DNA of 56,479 nt from an uncultured Azohydromonas sp. (GCF_937926365.1 NZ_CALAOH010000008.1:1-56479), one strand, 5' to 3'; shown: positions 26,669 to 36,043, counted from the first letter of the stretch. Made by a program: numbers and translations. The notes: generated by a model from the letters alone, not told the origin.

Positions 26669-27232
26669 ATGGTCGTCAACTTCAAAGCACCTACGGTCCG
26701 CAAGGCACGGGCCGCCTGTACGAACCGATCCCAGGCTCAACGATGGGCGCTGCGGGGCACGCTGCTCGCGCTGGCGCTGGTGGCGGGCTGTGCCAGCCGC
26801 CCCGCGCCGCTGATGCGTATCGAGACGCTGGAGGACGTGGGCTGGCGCATCGCCGAGCGCCCGTGCGAGACGCCGGACCGTGTCGAGCGCAAGCCGCAAC
26901 CCAATGTCCACGACCCCAAGGTCACCGACGAAGTGATCGAGACGCACTGCACGGGATGGGTCGCCACGGTCTACGTCGCCAACGCCACGCAGCCGCCGAA
27001 GCTGCTGCCGGTGGGCGTGCAGCTGACGTCGAAGCACCCGCTGCTGCCCGAAGGGCTGCAGGTGGGCACGCCGGCGACGAAGGTGCTGGCGCAACTGGGT
27101 ACGCCCACGGCGCGCGACCCGGCGGCGCTGGCCTACCGGATGGGCGTGGATCGCCCGGACGGCGACATGCTGCGCTTCATCGTGAGCCGCGACAAGGTCA
27201 CGGCGATCGAGTGGGCCTGGTACATCGACTGA
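26669..27232 (+). CDS. Putative lipoprotein of unknown function
   Basis: A 187-residue protein (198 if ATG 26657 were the first of several possible starts plus four residues; the start is uncertain). A hydrophobic segment GTLLALALVAGCAS with a lipobox (VAGC) lies after an unusually long charged N-terminal stretch, so the real start could be further in. The C-terminal part has a GTPATKVLAQLGTPTARDP segment reminiscent of the BamE/SmpA fold, in which short repeats precede a small alpha/beta domain. I do not recognise a specific family. It follows the deaminase gene on the same strand and overlaps nothing important. The frame keeps normal GC-rich codon use. Confidence 0.6.
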   Translation: MVVNFKAPTVRKARAACTNRSQAQRWALRGTLLALALVAGCASRPAPLMRIETLEDVGWRIAERPCETPDRVERKPQPNVHDPKVTDEVIETHCTGWVATVYVANATQPPKLLPVGVQLTSKHPLLPEGLQVGTPATKVLAQLGTPTARDPAALAYRMGVDRPDGDMLRFIVSRDKVTAIEWAWYID

Positions 27233-27303
27233 ATTGGATGACGCGAGCGGGTGACGGCGGCCTCGGGCGAACCGGGACCGGCGCTGGAGCGGGCTGAAGC
27301 GGA

Positions 27304-27321
27304 GCGCTGATCTCTCAGCGC
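27304..27321. terminator. Small hairpin between converging genes
   Basis: GCGCTGA-TCTC-TCAGCGC, a perfect 7-base stem, lies between the lipoprotein gene and the end of the SGNH hydrolase gene and overlaps the latter's stop codon. No T run follows, so terminator function is uncertain. Confidence 0.3.
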
Positions 27322-28598
27322 AGCGGCAGCAGCAGGCCCGGATCGATGGCCGAGGCCATTGCCAGGTAGCCGGCCCGGTTCGGATGCAACCCGTCGCCGG
27401 GCCCGCCCACCGTGCCGTCGGGCACGAACTCGGCCTTCATGCCGCCGGTGGCCGCATCGAGCGTGGCGGCCTCGAAGTCGAGCACGGCATCGAACAGGCC
27501 CGCCGTGCGGATGAAGCCGTTCAGCGCCCGGCGCTTGCGGTCCTGCTCCTCATGCCCATGCGCCGCGGCCGTGCTGCCCAGCGCCGGCACGAGGGTCGCG
27601 CCGATCACGCGCACGCCCGGAATGCCCGCGCGCAGGCGTTGCACGCCCTCGGCGAAACCGGCCGCCACGGCTTCCATGCTCGCATTGCCGTTGCCGCTGA
27701 AGTCGTTGATGCCCTCCAGCCAGATCACCGTGGCGACGCCGGACAGGCTCAGCACGTCGCGCTCGATGCGCGCCACGGCCTTCGGCCCGCCCCGGAAGGG
27801 GCTGTGCGGCGAATAGTCGGCCGGGCCCGCCACCTGGTTGCTGCCGATACCGGCGTTGACGATGCCCACGCGCTGCCCGAAGGCGGCGTGCAGGCGGCGA
27901 GACAGGATGTCGGGCCAGCGGTCGTCGCCGTTGAGCGTGGAACCACTGCCGTCGGTGATGGAGTCACCCAGCGCGACGATCAACCGGGTGTCCCGCGGCA
28001 TCAGCATGTCCACCGCGTCCAGGAAATACCAGGACGTGCTGGTGAACGGGAAAGCCAGCTCGTCCTCGCGCCCGCCCTGGGAGCCGGCGTTGGGCGGCGT
28101 GAGGTACGAGGTCTGCAATGCCTTCGCATGCCACGTCATGGGGCCGCTCTCGCCCACGACGTGGAGGCTCACCGCCAGCTTGCGCCCGGCCAGTGCCGCG
28201 GCGTCCGGCTCGCACGCGAAGGGAAGCGCCACGGGATCGCTCCACACCGAGCCGCCTGGCGGGACGGTGACGCTCTCCCGGCCCCCGAAAGTGACGCGCT
28301 GGTTGCTGCCCGCCACCAGCGCCGCGCCGCCGAGCTGCAGCCCCACGTGCACGCCGTCGAAGGCCACGGGCTGCAAGCCGAAGGCGTTGCACAGGCGCAG
28401 CCGCGCCTGGGGGCCCCACAGGTCCGGCCGCAGGATGAGCCTGAAGCTCTGGTCCCGCGCGCCGGTGTCCGGCGCGGGAAAGGCGAAGGACAGATCCGGC
28501 TGCGCCAGCGGGCTGCCGGCGGGGTACGGTCCCTGGGCGGAGGCGGTCCAGCTGGTGACCCACTTGCACGCGGCCGACGCCTCGTCCCGTTGCTTCAT
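27315..28598 (-). CDS. SGNH/GDSL family hydrolase (esterase or deacylase)
   Basis: A 427-residue protein with a beta-sandwich-like N-terminal part (residues 1 to about 190) and an SGNH hydrolase domain. The four blocks are visible: GDSITDG with the nucleophilic Ser, the Gly of GIGSN, Asn in WLEGINDFSG and the Asp-x-x-His pair in GDGLHPN. No signal peptide is seen, although similar proteins are often secreted. GGAAGGAAAG upstream supports the start at 28598. The open frame continues upstream, but only because of high GC. The substrate is unknown. There is no functional link to neighbours. Confidence 0.87.
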   Translation of the reverse strand: MKQRDEASAACKWVTSWTASAQGPYPAGSPLAQPDLSFAFPAPDTGARDQSFRLILRPDLWGPQARLRLCNAFGLQPVAFDGVHVGLQLGGAALVAGSNQRVTFGGRESVTVPPGGSVWSDPVALPFACEPDAAALAGRKLAVSLHVVGESGPMTWHAKALQTSYLTPPNAGSQGGREDELAFPFTSTSWYFLDAVDMLMPRDTRLIVALGDSITDGSGSTLNGDDRWPDILSRRLHAAFGQRVGIVNAGIGSNQVAGPADYSPHSPFRGGPKAVARIERDVLSLSGVATVIWLEGINDFSGNGNASMEAVAAGFAEGVQRLRAGIPGVRVIGATLVPALGSTAAAHGHEEQDRKRRALNGFIRTAGLFDAVLDFEAATLDAATGGMKAEFVPDGTVGGPGDGLHPNRAGYLAMASAIDPGLLLPLR

Positions 28599-28682
28599 CT
28601 TTCCTTCCTTCGCAGTGCTGGCGGATGAGCCCGCATCCGATGCCCATCCCGGGCCCGGATTATCCCAGGCGCTTCGCCCGCT

Positions 28683-28848
28683 CTGGAGCGCTGGCGCCAG
28701 ACGGAATGGCGCGAGGGCACGGTGGCCGGGCTCGAGTGCCGGGTCTTCCGCATCGGCTTCTCGGGCGAGCCCAGTTACGAGCTCAACGTCGAGTCCGGCT
28801 ACGGGCAGGCGCCATGGGAGGCGGTGAGGGCCGCGGGAGCGCGGCCCG
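28683..28848 (+). pseudogene. Decayed fragment of a sarcosine oxidase alpha subunit / GcvT-like gene
   Basis: In one frame this stretch reads LERWRQTEWREGTVAGLECR and then VFRIGFSGEPSYELNVESGYG followed by APWEAVRAAGA (quoted in separate pieces). The pattern R-x-FR-I-x-FSGE-x-YE-x-NV...YG-A-WEA is typical of the folate-binding domain of sarcosine oxidase alpha and glycine cleavage T proteins. The LERW-QTEW part belongs to a more N-terminal segment of such proteins, so an internal deletion is likely. Similarity stops where the outer membrane protein gene ends on the other strand (28853). No start, no full domain; clearly non-functional. Confidence 0.65.
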
Positions 28849-28852
28849 CCGC

Positions 28853-30361
28853 TCACCGCGTCGCCTGCAACGGCAGGCGCGACCCGCTGGCCACGCTGCC
28901 GGGCCCCACCGCGCCGCTCGTGGCGGAGGGCGCTGAAGAGGGCTCCGGCGCCGGGCCCCAGCCGCCGGCCAGTGCCTTGTACACCGCCACCAGCGCCACC
29001 GCGGCCCCGGCCTGGGACTGCGCGAGCTGGTCGCGCGCCGCGAGCTGTTCGCGCTCGGCATCCAGCACGGCCAGGAAGTCGATGACGCCCACCTCGAAGC
29101 GTCCGCGCGCGATCGCCGCCGCCGCCTCGGCCGCGCGTGCGGCATCGAACAGGTGCTGCGCCTGCTGCTGGGTGTGCGTGTAACTGGCCAGCGCGCCCTC
29201 GGTCTCTTCCAGCGCCGCCAGCACCGTCGCCTCGTAGACGCGCAGCGCGGCTTCGCTGCGGGCGTCGGCGGCGGCGATCTGGGCGCGCACCCGGCCGAAA
29301 TCGAGCAGGTTCCACAGCAGCTGCGCACCCAGGTTGTAGACGTAGGTGCTGCCATCGCCCAGGTCCCCCACCCGCGAGGCGTTGTGCCCCAGCGTGCCGC
29401 CGAGGGTGATGCGCGGGAACAGGTCCGCGCGCGCCACGCCCACGCGGGCCGCGGCGGCGGCCACGTCGAGCTCCGCGGCGCGGATGTCGGGCCGGCGGCG
29501 CAGCAGGCTCTCCGGCGCGCCGATGCCGCCCAGCGCCACGCTGCGCAGGCCCGGCAGCGGGCGCTGTGCCTCCAGCTCGGCGTCCAGCGCCGTCGGCGGC
29601 AGGCCGCACAGCACCGCGAGCCGGTAGCGCGTGCGCTGCAGCGCCGCCTCCAGCACCGGCACGCCGGCGGCCGTGCTCTGCACCAGGGCGCGGGCGCGCT
29701 CGGTGTCCAGGCCCGTGCCGCGGCCCACGTCCTGGCGTGCCTGCACCAGGCGCAGCACCGCCTCCTGCGTCTGCAGCGCGGCCCGGGACACGCGCAGCCG
29801 CTCCTGCAGCCCGCGCAGCTCGAAGTAGCCGCGCGCCACCTCCGCGCTCAGGCTGAGCTGCAGCGCCTGCGTGTCGGCCTCGCCGGCGCGCACCTGCGCC
29901 TGCGCGGCGCGGCGCTCGGCCGAGAGGCGGCCGAACAGGTCGGCCTCCCAGCGCACGTCCAGGCCCACGCTGTAGAAGGTCTGGCCCGGCGCCAGCGCGT
30001 TGTCCGGGCCGATGAAGTCGCGCACCCGGCCCACGCCGGCCGTGCCGTTGACCTGCGGCAGCAGGCTGGCATCGGCCAGGCGCGCCAGCGCGCGCGCCTC
30101 GCGCAGCCGGGCCACGGCGATGCGCAGGTCGAAATTCGCCTCCAGGGCCCGAGTGACCAGCGCATCGAGCTGCGGGTCCTGGAAGCCGCGCCAGAAGGCC
30201 GCCGCGGGCTCGCCGCCGGGCTGCCCGTCCTCGGGCACGTTGGCGAAGGCCGTGGGCAGCGGCGGCAGCGCCGGCTCTGGCGGCGGCCCGGAGGCGCAGG
30301 CGGCCAGGAGCAGGGCGATGCCAGCGACGGAGAGGCGCAGCGGCCACACGGACCGCGTCAT
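28853..30361 (-). CDS. RND efflux outer membrane lipoprotein (NodT/OprM family)
   Basis: A 502-residue TolC-like outer membrane factor. The N-terminus MTRSVWPLRLSVAGIALLLA followed by ACAS is a lipoprotein signal with lipobox LAAC. Two OEP repeats follow, including LVTRALEANFDLRIAVARLR and ESLLRRRPDIRAAELDVAAA. It forms the trans-periplasmic exit duct for the pump encoded just upstream. The only start that gives a proper signal peptide is ATG 30361, and this ATG lies inside a palindromic repeat (30356-30436), so the repeat may have supplied or replaced the start region. No good ribosome binding site is visible there. Confidence 0.9.
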   Translation of the reverse strand: MTRSVWPLRLSVAGIALLLAACASGPPPEPALPPLPTAFANVPEDGQPGGEPAAAFWRGFQDPQLDALVTRALEANFDLRIAVARLREARALARLADASLLPQVNGTAGVGRVRDFIGPDNALAPGQTFYSVGLDVRWEADLFGRLSAERRAAQAQVRAGEADTQALQLSLSAEVARGYFELRGLQERLRVSRAALQTQEAVLRLVQARQDVGRGTGLDTERARALVQSTAAGVPVLEAALQRTRYRLAVLCGLPPTALDAELEAQRPLPGLRSVALGGIGAPESLLRRRPDIRAAELDVAAAAARVGVARADLFPRITLGGTLGHNASRVGDLGDGSTYVYNLGAQLLWNLLDFGRVRAQIAAADARSEAALRVYEATVLAALEETEGALASYTHTQQQAQHLFDAARAAEAAAAIARGRFEVGVIDFLAVLDAEREQLAARDQLAQSQAGAAVALVAVYKALAGGWGPAPEPSSAPSATSGAVGPGSVASGSRLPLQATR

Positions 30362-30436
30362 GCCCGCGAAGGCGGGCATCCACGCCGGCCGGGATGCCGC
30401 CCGGTATGCGTGGACACCCGCCTCCGCGGGTGTGAC
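30356..30436. repeat. Palindromic repeat, short class (copy 5), inside the efflux operon
   Basis: CGTCATGCCCGCGAAGGCGG at the left and ACCCGCCTCCGCGGGTGTGACG at its right end (20-base core plus flank) form the two hairpins seen at 8073-8154. It fills the gap between the RND pump and outer membrane factor genes and contains the start codon of the latter on the minus strand. Confidence 0.8.
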
Positions 30437-30468
30437 GGGGCGCCTCAAACGGTCATGGACGGACGCAT

Positions 30469-33400
30469 TCACCGCTGCCCTCCCTGCTCCGGCGGCACGT
30501 CGTCCACGCCCGGGTGGAAGGGATGCGCGCAGCGGTCGATCTCGGCGCGCAGCTCGGCCGCGTGCGCGCGCCGCTTCTCGGTGCTCTTGCGCAGCAGCGC
30601 GTAGAACACCGGCGTGAAGAAGATGCCGAACAGCGTCACGCCCACCATGCCGGAGAACACCGCGATGCCCATGGCGCGGCGCATCTCGCTGCCCGCGCCG
30701 CTGCCCAGGATCAGCGGGATCACGCCGGCACAGAAGGCGATGGAGGTCATCAGGATCGGCCGCAGCCGCCGGTGGCAGGCCTCGATCACCGCCTCCATCA
30801 TGGTGCGGCCCTGCTCCTCCAGGTCCTTGGCGAACTCCACGATCAGGATCGCGTTCTTGCACGCCAGCCCCACCAGCACCACCAGCGCCACCTGCGTGAA
30901 GATGTTCAGGTCGCCGATCTGCAGGAAGGGCGGGAAGGTGGAGAGCCACACGCCCGTGAGCGCGGCCAGGATGCACATGGGCACGATCAGCACGATGGCC
31001 AGCGGCAGGCTCCAGCTCTCGTACTGCGCCGCCAGCACCAGGATCACCAGCACCACCGACAGCAGCAGCACCGCCGCCAGCGTGGGCAGCCGCCACGTCG
31101 TGCCCGGCAGCGCCACGTCGCGCGTGAGCCGGTCCTGGTAGGACAGCTCGGTCCACTGGTAGCCCATGCCGCGCGGCAGTTGCGCCAGCAGCTTCTCGAT
31201 CTCGGCCTCGGCCTGGCCGCTGGAGAAGCCCGGGTTGGGCGAGCCGTTGATGTCGGCGGAGGGGAAACCGTTGTAGCGCGTCACGCGCGTCGGCCCGAAG
31301 GTGGGTTCCACCCGCATGAGCGCGCCCAGCGGCACGATCTCGCCACCGGCGTTGCGCGTCTTGAGCTCGGTGATGCCGTCGGCCTGGGCGCGGAAGGGCG
31401 CGTCGGCCTGCACGATCACCTGGTAGGTCTTGCCGAAGCGGTTGAAGTCGTTGACGTAGAGCGAGCCCAGGCTGATCTGCAGCGTGTCGTAGATGTCGCC
31501 CAGTGCCACGCCCATCTGCTTGGCCTTGGTGCGGTCCACGTTGGCGAAGAGCTGCGGCACGTTGATGTCGTAGGTCGAAAAGGGCGTGCCGATGGCCGAG
31601 CGCGGGTTGCCATACACCTGTCCCAGCGTGCCCCACACCGCGCCGAACAGCGCCTGCTCGCCCAGCCCCGAGCGGTCCTGCACCTGCAGCTTGAAGCCGC
31701 CGGCGTTGCCCAGGCCTTCCACCGCCGGCGGCGGCACCACGAACAGCCGCGCGCCCTGGATCTGCTGCAGCGCGCCGTTGACGCGGCCCAGGATCGCGTC
31801 CTTCGAGAGATCGGCGCTGGTGCGCTTCTCGAAGTCCGCCAGGCCGAAGAACACGATGCCCTCGTTGGGCGCGTTGGAGAAGCCAGCGATGGACAGCCCC
31901 GGGAAGGCCACCGCGTCCACGATGCCCGGCACGCCCAGCGCGATCTCGCTCATGCGCCGGATCACCTGGTCGGTGCGGTCCAGCGAGGAGGCCGCGGGCA
32001 GCTGCGCGATGCCGATCAGGTACTGCTTGTCCGGCGCCGGCACGAAGCCGCTGGGAATGCGCGCGAACAGCAGCGCCGTGAGCGCCAGCAGCCCCGCGTA
32101 CACCACCAGCGCCAGCGACTTGCGGCGCAGGATGCCGCGCACGCCGCGGCCGTAGGCCTCGCTGCGGCGGTGGAAGAAGCCGTTGAACCAGTGGAAGAAG
32201 CGGCCGAAGACCCGGTCCATGCCGCGCGTGAGCGCGTCCTTGGGCGCGTCGTGCGGGCGCAGCAGCAGCGCCGAGAGCGCGGGCGAGAGCGTGAGCGAGT
32301 TGAAGGCCGAGATGACGGTGGAGATCGCGATCGTGGCGGCGAACTGCTTGTAGAACTGGCCCGACAGGCCGGGCACGAAGGTCAGCGGGATGAACACCGC
32401 GCACAGGACCAGCGCGATGGCGACGATGGGGCCGCTGACCTCGCGCATGGCCTTGACCGTGGCCTCGTGCGGCGTGAGCCCGTCCTCCAGGTTGCGCTCC
32501 ACGTTCTCGACCACCACGATCGCGTCGTCCACCACGATGCCGATGGCCAGCACCAGCCCGAACAGCGTGAGCGTGTTGATGGAGTAACCAATGGCCAGCA
32601 GCACCGCGAAGGTGCCCACGATGGACACCGGCACCGCCAGCAGCGGGATGACGGAGGCGCGCCAGGTCTGCAGGAACAGCACCACCACCAGCACCACCAG
32701 CAGCACCGCCTCCAGCAGCGTCTCCACCACCTTGGTGATGGACGTGGCGACGAAGCGCGTGGGGTCGTAGACGATGGCGTAGTCCACGCCCGGCGGGAAG
32801 TCCGCCTTGAGCCGCGCCATGGTGGCGCGCACGTTGTCCGAGATCGCCAGCGCGTTGGAGCCCGGGGCCTGGAAGATGCCGATGGCCGCCGCCTCCTTGT
32901 TGTTGAGCAGGCTGCGCAGCGAGTAGGTGTTGGCGCTGATCTCCACGCGCCCCACGTCGCGGATGCGCAGCACGGCGCCGGTGCCGGGATCGGCGCGCAC
33001 GATGATGTCGGCGAACTCCTGCTCGTTGCCCAGCCGCCCCTGCGTGTTGACCGCGAGCTGGAAGTCCGTGCCGCGCGGCGAGGGCGGCGCGCCCACCACG
33101 CCGGCGGCCACCTGCGTGTTCTGCTCGCGCACCGCGTCCACCACGTCGTTGGCGGTGAGCCCGTGGCCGGCCAGGCGCTGCGGATCGATCCAGATGCGCA
33201 TGGCGTAGTCGCCGCTGCCGAACAGGATCACCGTGCCCATGCCCGGGATGCGCAGCAGCTCGTCGCGCACCTGCTGGTGCGCGTAGTTGCGCAGGTACAG
33301 CGAGTCGCGGCTGTCGTCGGGGCTGACCATGTGCACGACCATGGTCAGGTTGGAGGCCTGCTTCTCGGTGGTCACGCCGATCTGGCGCACGATCTCGGGC

Positions 33401-33759
33401 AGGCGCGGCAGCGCGCGGTTGACGCGGTTCTGCACCGCGGTCTCGGCGGCCTCCGGGGAGGTGCCGATGCGGAAGGTCACCGTCAGCACCATGGTGCCGT
33501 CGGCCGTGGCCTGGCTCTCGTAATAGAGCATGCCCTCCAGCCCGCTGATCTGCTCCTCCAGCGGCGTCGCCACCGTCTCGGAGATGACGCGCGGGTTGGC
33601 GCCCGGGAACTGCGCGCGCACCACCACCTGCGGCGGCGCCACTTCCGGGTACTCCGAGATCGGGAGCTGGAAGATCGCCAGCAGCCCCACCAGGAAGATG
33701 AACAGCGACAGCACCGTCGCCAGGCGCGGGCGGTCGATGAAGTAGCGGGAGATGTCCAT
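30469..33759 (-). CDS. RND multidrug efflux permease (HAE1 family, AcrB/MexF type)
   Basis: A 1096-residue inner membrane pump with the standard duplicated topology. MDISRYFIDRPRLATVLSLF starts TM1, the large periplasmic loop includes NLTMVVHMVSPD, and TM4 holds the proton-relay pair Asp411-Asp412 in GIVVDDAIVVVENVER. TM10 has the matching Lys in GLACKNAILIVEFAKDLEEQ. The tail is somewhat longer than in AcrB (1049) because of a charged extension. It works with the adaptor upstream and outer membrane lipoprotein downstream. By similarity of style it groups with MexF/BpeF-like pumps that export drugs and aromatic compounds, but substrates cannot be predicted. Confidence 0.96.
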   Translation of the reverse strand: MDISRYFIDRPRLATVLSLFIFLVGLLAIFQLPISEYPEVAPPQVVVRAQFPGANPRVISETVATPLEEQISGLEGMLYYESQATADGTMVLTVTFRIGTSPEAAETAVQNRVNRALPRLPEIVRQIGVTTEKQASNLTMVVHMVSPDDSRDSLYLRNYAHQQVRDELLRIPGMGTVILFGSGDYAMRIWIDPQRLAGHGLTANDVVDAVREQNTQVAAGVVGAPPSPRGTDFQLAVNTQGRLGNEQEFADIIVRADPGTGAVLRIRDVGRVEISANTYSLRSLLNNKEAAAIGIFQAPGSNALAISDNVRATMARLKADFPPGVDYAIVYDPTRFVATSITKVVETLLEAVLLVVLVVVLFLQTWRASVIPLLAVPVSIVGTFAVLLAIGYSINTLTLFGLVLAIGIVVDDAIVVVENVERNLEDGLTPHEATVKAMREVSGPIVAIALVLCAVFIPLTFVPGLSGQFYKQFAATIAISTVISAFNSLTLSPALSALLLRPHDAPKDALTRGMDRVFGRFFHWFNGFFHRRSEAYGRGVRGILRRKSLALVVYAGLLALTALLFARIPSGFVPAPDKQYLIGIAQLPAASSLDRTDQVIRRMSEIALGVPGIVDAVAFPGLSIAGFSNAPNEGIVFFGLADFEKRTSADLSKDAILGRVNGALQQIQGARLFVVPPPAVEGLGNAGGFKLQVQDRSGLGEQALFGAVWGTLGQVYGNPRSAIGTPFSTYDINVPQLFANVDRTKAKQMGVALGDIYDTLQISLGSLYVNDFNRFGKTYQVIVQADAPFRAQADGITELKTRNAGGEIVPLGALMRVEPTFGPTRVTRYNGFPSADINGSPNPGFSSGQAEAEIEKLLAQLPRGMGYQWTELSYQDRLTRDVALPGTTWRLPTLAAVLLLSVVLVILVLAAQYESWSLPLAIVLIVPMCILAALTGVWLSTFPPFLQIGDLNIFTQVALVVLVGLACKNAILIVEFAKDLEEQGRTMMEAVIEACHRRLRPILMTSIAFCAGVIPLILGSGAGSEMRRAMGIAVFSGMVGVTLFGIFFTPVFYALLRKSTEKRRAHAAELRAEIDRCAHPFHPGVDDVPPEQGGQR

Positions 33760-33774
33760 GCGCTCGCGGGCCTT

Positions 33775-34971
33775 TCAGCGCGCCGGCGCGGACGCGGGCG
33801 CCGCCGCCGGGATGGGCATGCCCTTGTCATCGACCTGCAGCACCCGCGGCGTCACCGGCGCGCCGGGCTGGGCGCGCTGCAGCCCGTCCACGATGACCAG
33901 CTCGCCGGGCTGCACGCCCTGCACCACGCGCATGCCGTCGATGAGCGCGCCGGGCTGCACCTCGCGCGGCTGCACGATGTTGTCCTGGCCCACCAGCATC
34001 ACGACCTTGCGCGTCTGGTCGGTGCCGATGGCGCGGTCGGCCACCAGCGTGGCCCGGTACTTCCCGCTGCCCACCACCTTGACGCGCGCGAACAGGCCCG
34101 GCGTGAAGCGGCCGTCGCGGTTGTCGAACACGGCGCGGCCGCGGATGGAGGCCGTGGCGGGATTGAGGCGGTTGTCCACGAAATCGACCCGGCCCTGGTG
34201 CGGAAAGCCGGTCTCGTCGGCCAGGCCCATCCAGGCCGCCGCCGGCTGGCTGCGCGGCGAGGCCAGCGTGCCGGCGCGCACCATGCGCAGGTATTTCAGG
34301 TAGGTCGCCTCGCTGGCGTCGAAGTAGGCATGGACGCGGTCCTGCGACACCAGCGTGGTGAGCACCGGCGTGCCGACGTTGACGAGGTTGCCCGGCGTGA
34401 CCATCGCCCGCGAGATGCGCCCCGCCACCGGCGCGCGGATGCGCGTGAACTCCAGGTTGAGCTTGGCCTGCACCAGCGCCGCCTCGGCGGACTGGATGCT
34501 GGAGCGCGCGTTGCGCAGGCTCGCGCGCAGCTGGTCCAGCTCCTGCTCGCTCACGCCCTGGATGGCGGTGAGCTTCTCGGCCCGCGCGAGCTCGCTGGCG
34601 CTGAGCTCGGCCTGGTTGCGCGCGGCGGCGAGCTGCGCCTGCGCGCGCGCGACCTCGGCGGCGAAGGGCCGCGGGTCGATGGTGAACAGCAGATCGCCCT
34701 TGGCCACGCGCTGGCCCTCGGTGAAATGCACCTTGTCCAGCGAGCCGGCGACGCGGGCGCGCACCTCCACCGTGTCCGGCGCCTCCAGGCGCGCCGTGAA
34801 CTCCTCGAACTCCTGCACCTCGCGCTGGAAGGCCGGCGCCACCGACACCTCGGGCGGCGGCGGTGGCGCCTGCTGCGACACGGCCTCCCGGTTGCACCCG
34901 CCGAGCAGGCCGGCGAGCGCGAGCCCCGCGGCCATGCTCCACCCGCTGACCGTGCGTGCTTGAGGTCTCAT
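33775..34971 (-). CDS. RND efflux periplasmic adaptor subunit (AcrA/MexE type lipoprotein)
   Basis: A 398-residue membrane fusion protein. The lipoprotein signal ends with LAGLLGGC. It has a lipoyl/biotinyl half motif (VEVRARVAGSLDKVHFTEGQ), a coiled-coil hairpin rich in Ala/Glu/Arg (residues about 110-175), the second half motif (FTRIRAPVAGRISRAMVTPG) and a beta-barrel and membrane-proximal domain. It links the RND pump and outer membrane channel. It is first of the three-gene pump operon, 15 bases before the pump gene. The start at 34971 was chosen for its signal peptide, though the ribosome binding site is weak. Confidence 0.94.
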   Translation of the reverse strand: MRPQARTVSGWSMAAGLALAGLLGGCNREAVSQQAPPPPPEVSVAPAFQREVQEFEEFTARLEAPDTVEVRARVAGSLDKVHFTEGQRVAKGDLLFTIDPRPFAAEVARAQAQLAAARNQAELSASELARAEKLTAIQGVSEQELDQLRASLRNARSSIQSAEAALVQAKLNLEFTRIRAPVAGRISRAMVTPGNLVNVGTPVLTTLVSQDRVHAYFDASEATYLKYLRMVRAGTLASPRSQPAAAWMGLADETGFPHQGRVDFVDNRLNPATASIRGRAVFDNRDGRFTPGLFARVKVVGSGKYRATLVADRAIGTDQTRKVVMLVGQDNIVQPREVQPGALIDGMRVVQGVQPGELVIVDGLQRAQPGAPVTPRVLQVDDKGMPIPAAAPASAPAR

Positions 34972-34989
34972 TCCAGATTCACACCGGTT

Positions 34990-35125
34990 GTGAGAAGACC
35001 CGTTCGTACTGAGGTATCGAAGTACGAATCCGACAGGCTGTGATGGCTGCACCCCGCCAGGGGCCGTTCATCCTTCGACGCGCCAAAGGCGCGCCCTGTG
35101 CTGAGGTATCGAAGCATCAGGACGA
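34990..35125. repeat. Degenerate repeat with two CTGAGGTATCGAAG units
   Basis: CTGAGGTATCGAAG occurs at about 35010 and again at about 35099, with CGTTCGT/ACGAACGG-like ends around them. It resembles a common intergenic repeat of beta-proteobacteria (CTTCGACA...CTCAGGACGAACGG), and is unrelated to the CGTCAT family elsewhere in the window. It fills the gap between the adaptor and the response regulator genes. Confidence 0.55.
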
Positions 35126-35256
35126 ACGGAATACGTCATTGACAAGCGCGAGCGGCGAGCATCTCGGAGCCGGGCCACAGCATCCGGCACCCAGCCGCGA
35201 GGCGCTTCTGCCACGCGGGCCAGGGGCGGCTCCCTCTTTGGGGATAGGCCGCGGCT

Positions 35257-35940
35257 TCAGCGCTTCAACAACCCGCGCCGCACCCCGATGGCAATGGCCT
35301 CGGTGCGGCTGCGCGCGTCCAGCTTGGCCAGGATGGCCTTCACGTGCGTCTTGACCGTGCCCTCGGCCACGTGGAGCTCGCGCGCGATGAGCTTGTTGCT
35401 CAGGCCCCGCTCCACGAGCGTGAGCACCTCGAGCTCGCGCTGCGAGAGCCCGTCGCGCGTCAGGCGCGAGGCCAGCCGCCCGGCCAGCTCGGGCTTGATG
35501 TAGTGGCCCCCCCGGTGCACCACGCGGATGCAGCGCAGCAGCTCCTCGCGGCGCACGTCCTTGAGCAGGTAGGCCATCGCGCCGGCATGCAGGCCGCGGT
35601 AGAGGTCCTCGTCGCCGTCGTAGGTGGTGAGGATGATCAGCTTGGCCCGCGGCTCGTGGCGGCGGATCTCGGCGATGGCCTCCACGCCCGACAGCCCTGG
35701 CATGGACAGGTCGATCAGCCCCACGTCGGGCTGCGTGCGCCGCCACAGCGCCACGGCCTGCACGCCGTCGCTGGCCTGCGCCACGACCTGCATGTCGTCC
35801 TGCATGTCCAGGATCGTGCTCAGCCCGTCCAGCACGACGTGGTGGTCGTCGGCCACCAGCAGCCGGATCCGCGCGGGAGCGGTTTCAGAAAGCTCCACCT
35901 GTTCGGTCGAGCCGGTGTCGGACAAGGACGGCAAGGTCAT
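35257..35940 (-). CDS. LuxR-type response regulator (NarL/FixJ family)
   Basis: A 227-residue regulator (235 from an alternative ATG at 35964). The receiver domain has RIRLLVADDHHVVLDGL with the acidic pair, the phospho-acceptor Asp in VGLIDLSMPGLSG, and the Thr and Lys of ILTTYDGD and YLLKDVRRE. The C-terminal LuxR helix-turn-helix is LSQRELEVLTLVERGLSNKL followed by ELHVAEGTVKTHVKAILAKL. It lies about 100 bases downstream of the histidine kinase gene on the same strand and about 290 bases upstream of the efflux genes, so the pair probably controls the pump. Confidence 0.93.
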   Translation of the reverse strand: MTLPSLSDTGSTEQVELSETAPARIRLLVADDHHVVLDGLSTILDMQDDMQVVAQASDGVQAVALWRRTQPDVGLIDLSMPGLSGVEAIAEIRRHEPRAKLIILTTYDGDEDLYRGLHAGAMAYLLKDVRREELLRCIRVVHRGGHYIKPELAGRLASRLTRDGLSQRELEVLTLVERGLSNKLIARELHVAEGTVKTHVKAILAKLDARSRTEAIAIGVRRGLLKR

Positions 35941-36043
35941 GGCTGCGCCGAGGGACGGGGGCATGCGCCGGCGGACGGGATCATGGCAGCGGCCTCCGCG
36001 GCCCGCCTCTCCCTTGCGAGATAGCCCAATGCCCCGGTGCCTG

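Noticed and set aside
27304..27321. Strong terminator between the lipoprotein and SGNH genes
   Set aside because: A hairpin is present but no T run follows on either strand, so it is listed only with low confidence.
28599..30383. An N-terminal extension of the SGNH hydrolase to over 1000 codons
   Set aside because: The upstream part is Arg/Ala/Gly-rich and lies in another frame of the outer membrane lipoprotein gene; a good ribosome binding site and natural start exist at 28598.
30514..35043. A 1509-codon open frame antisense to the RND efflux genes
   Set aside because: Its composition is His/Arg/Gly/Asp-rich as expected from the reverse of a GC-rich coding frame, and the opposite strand holds clear pump and adaptor genes.
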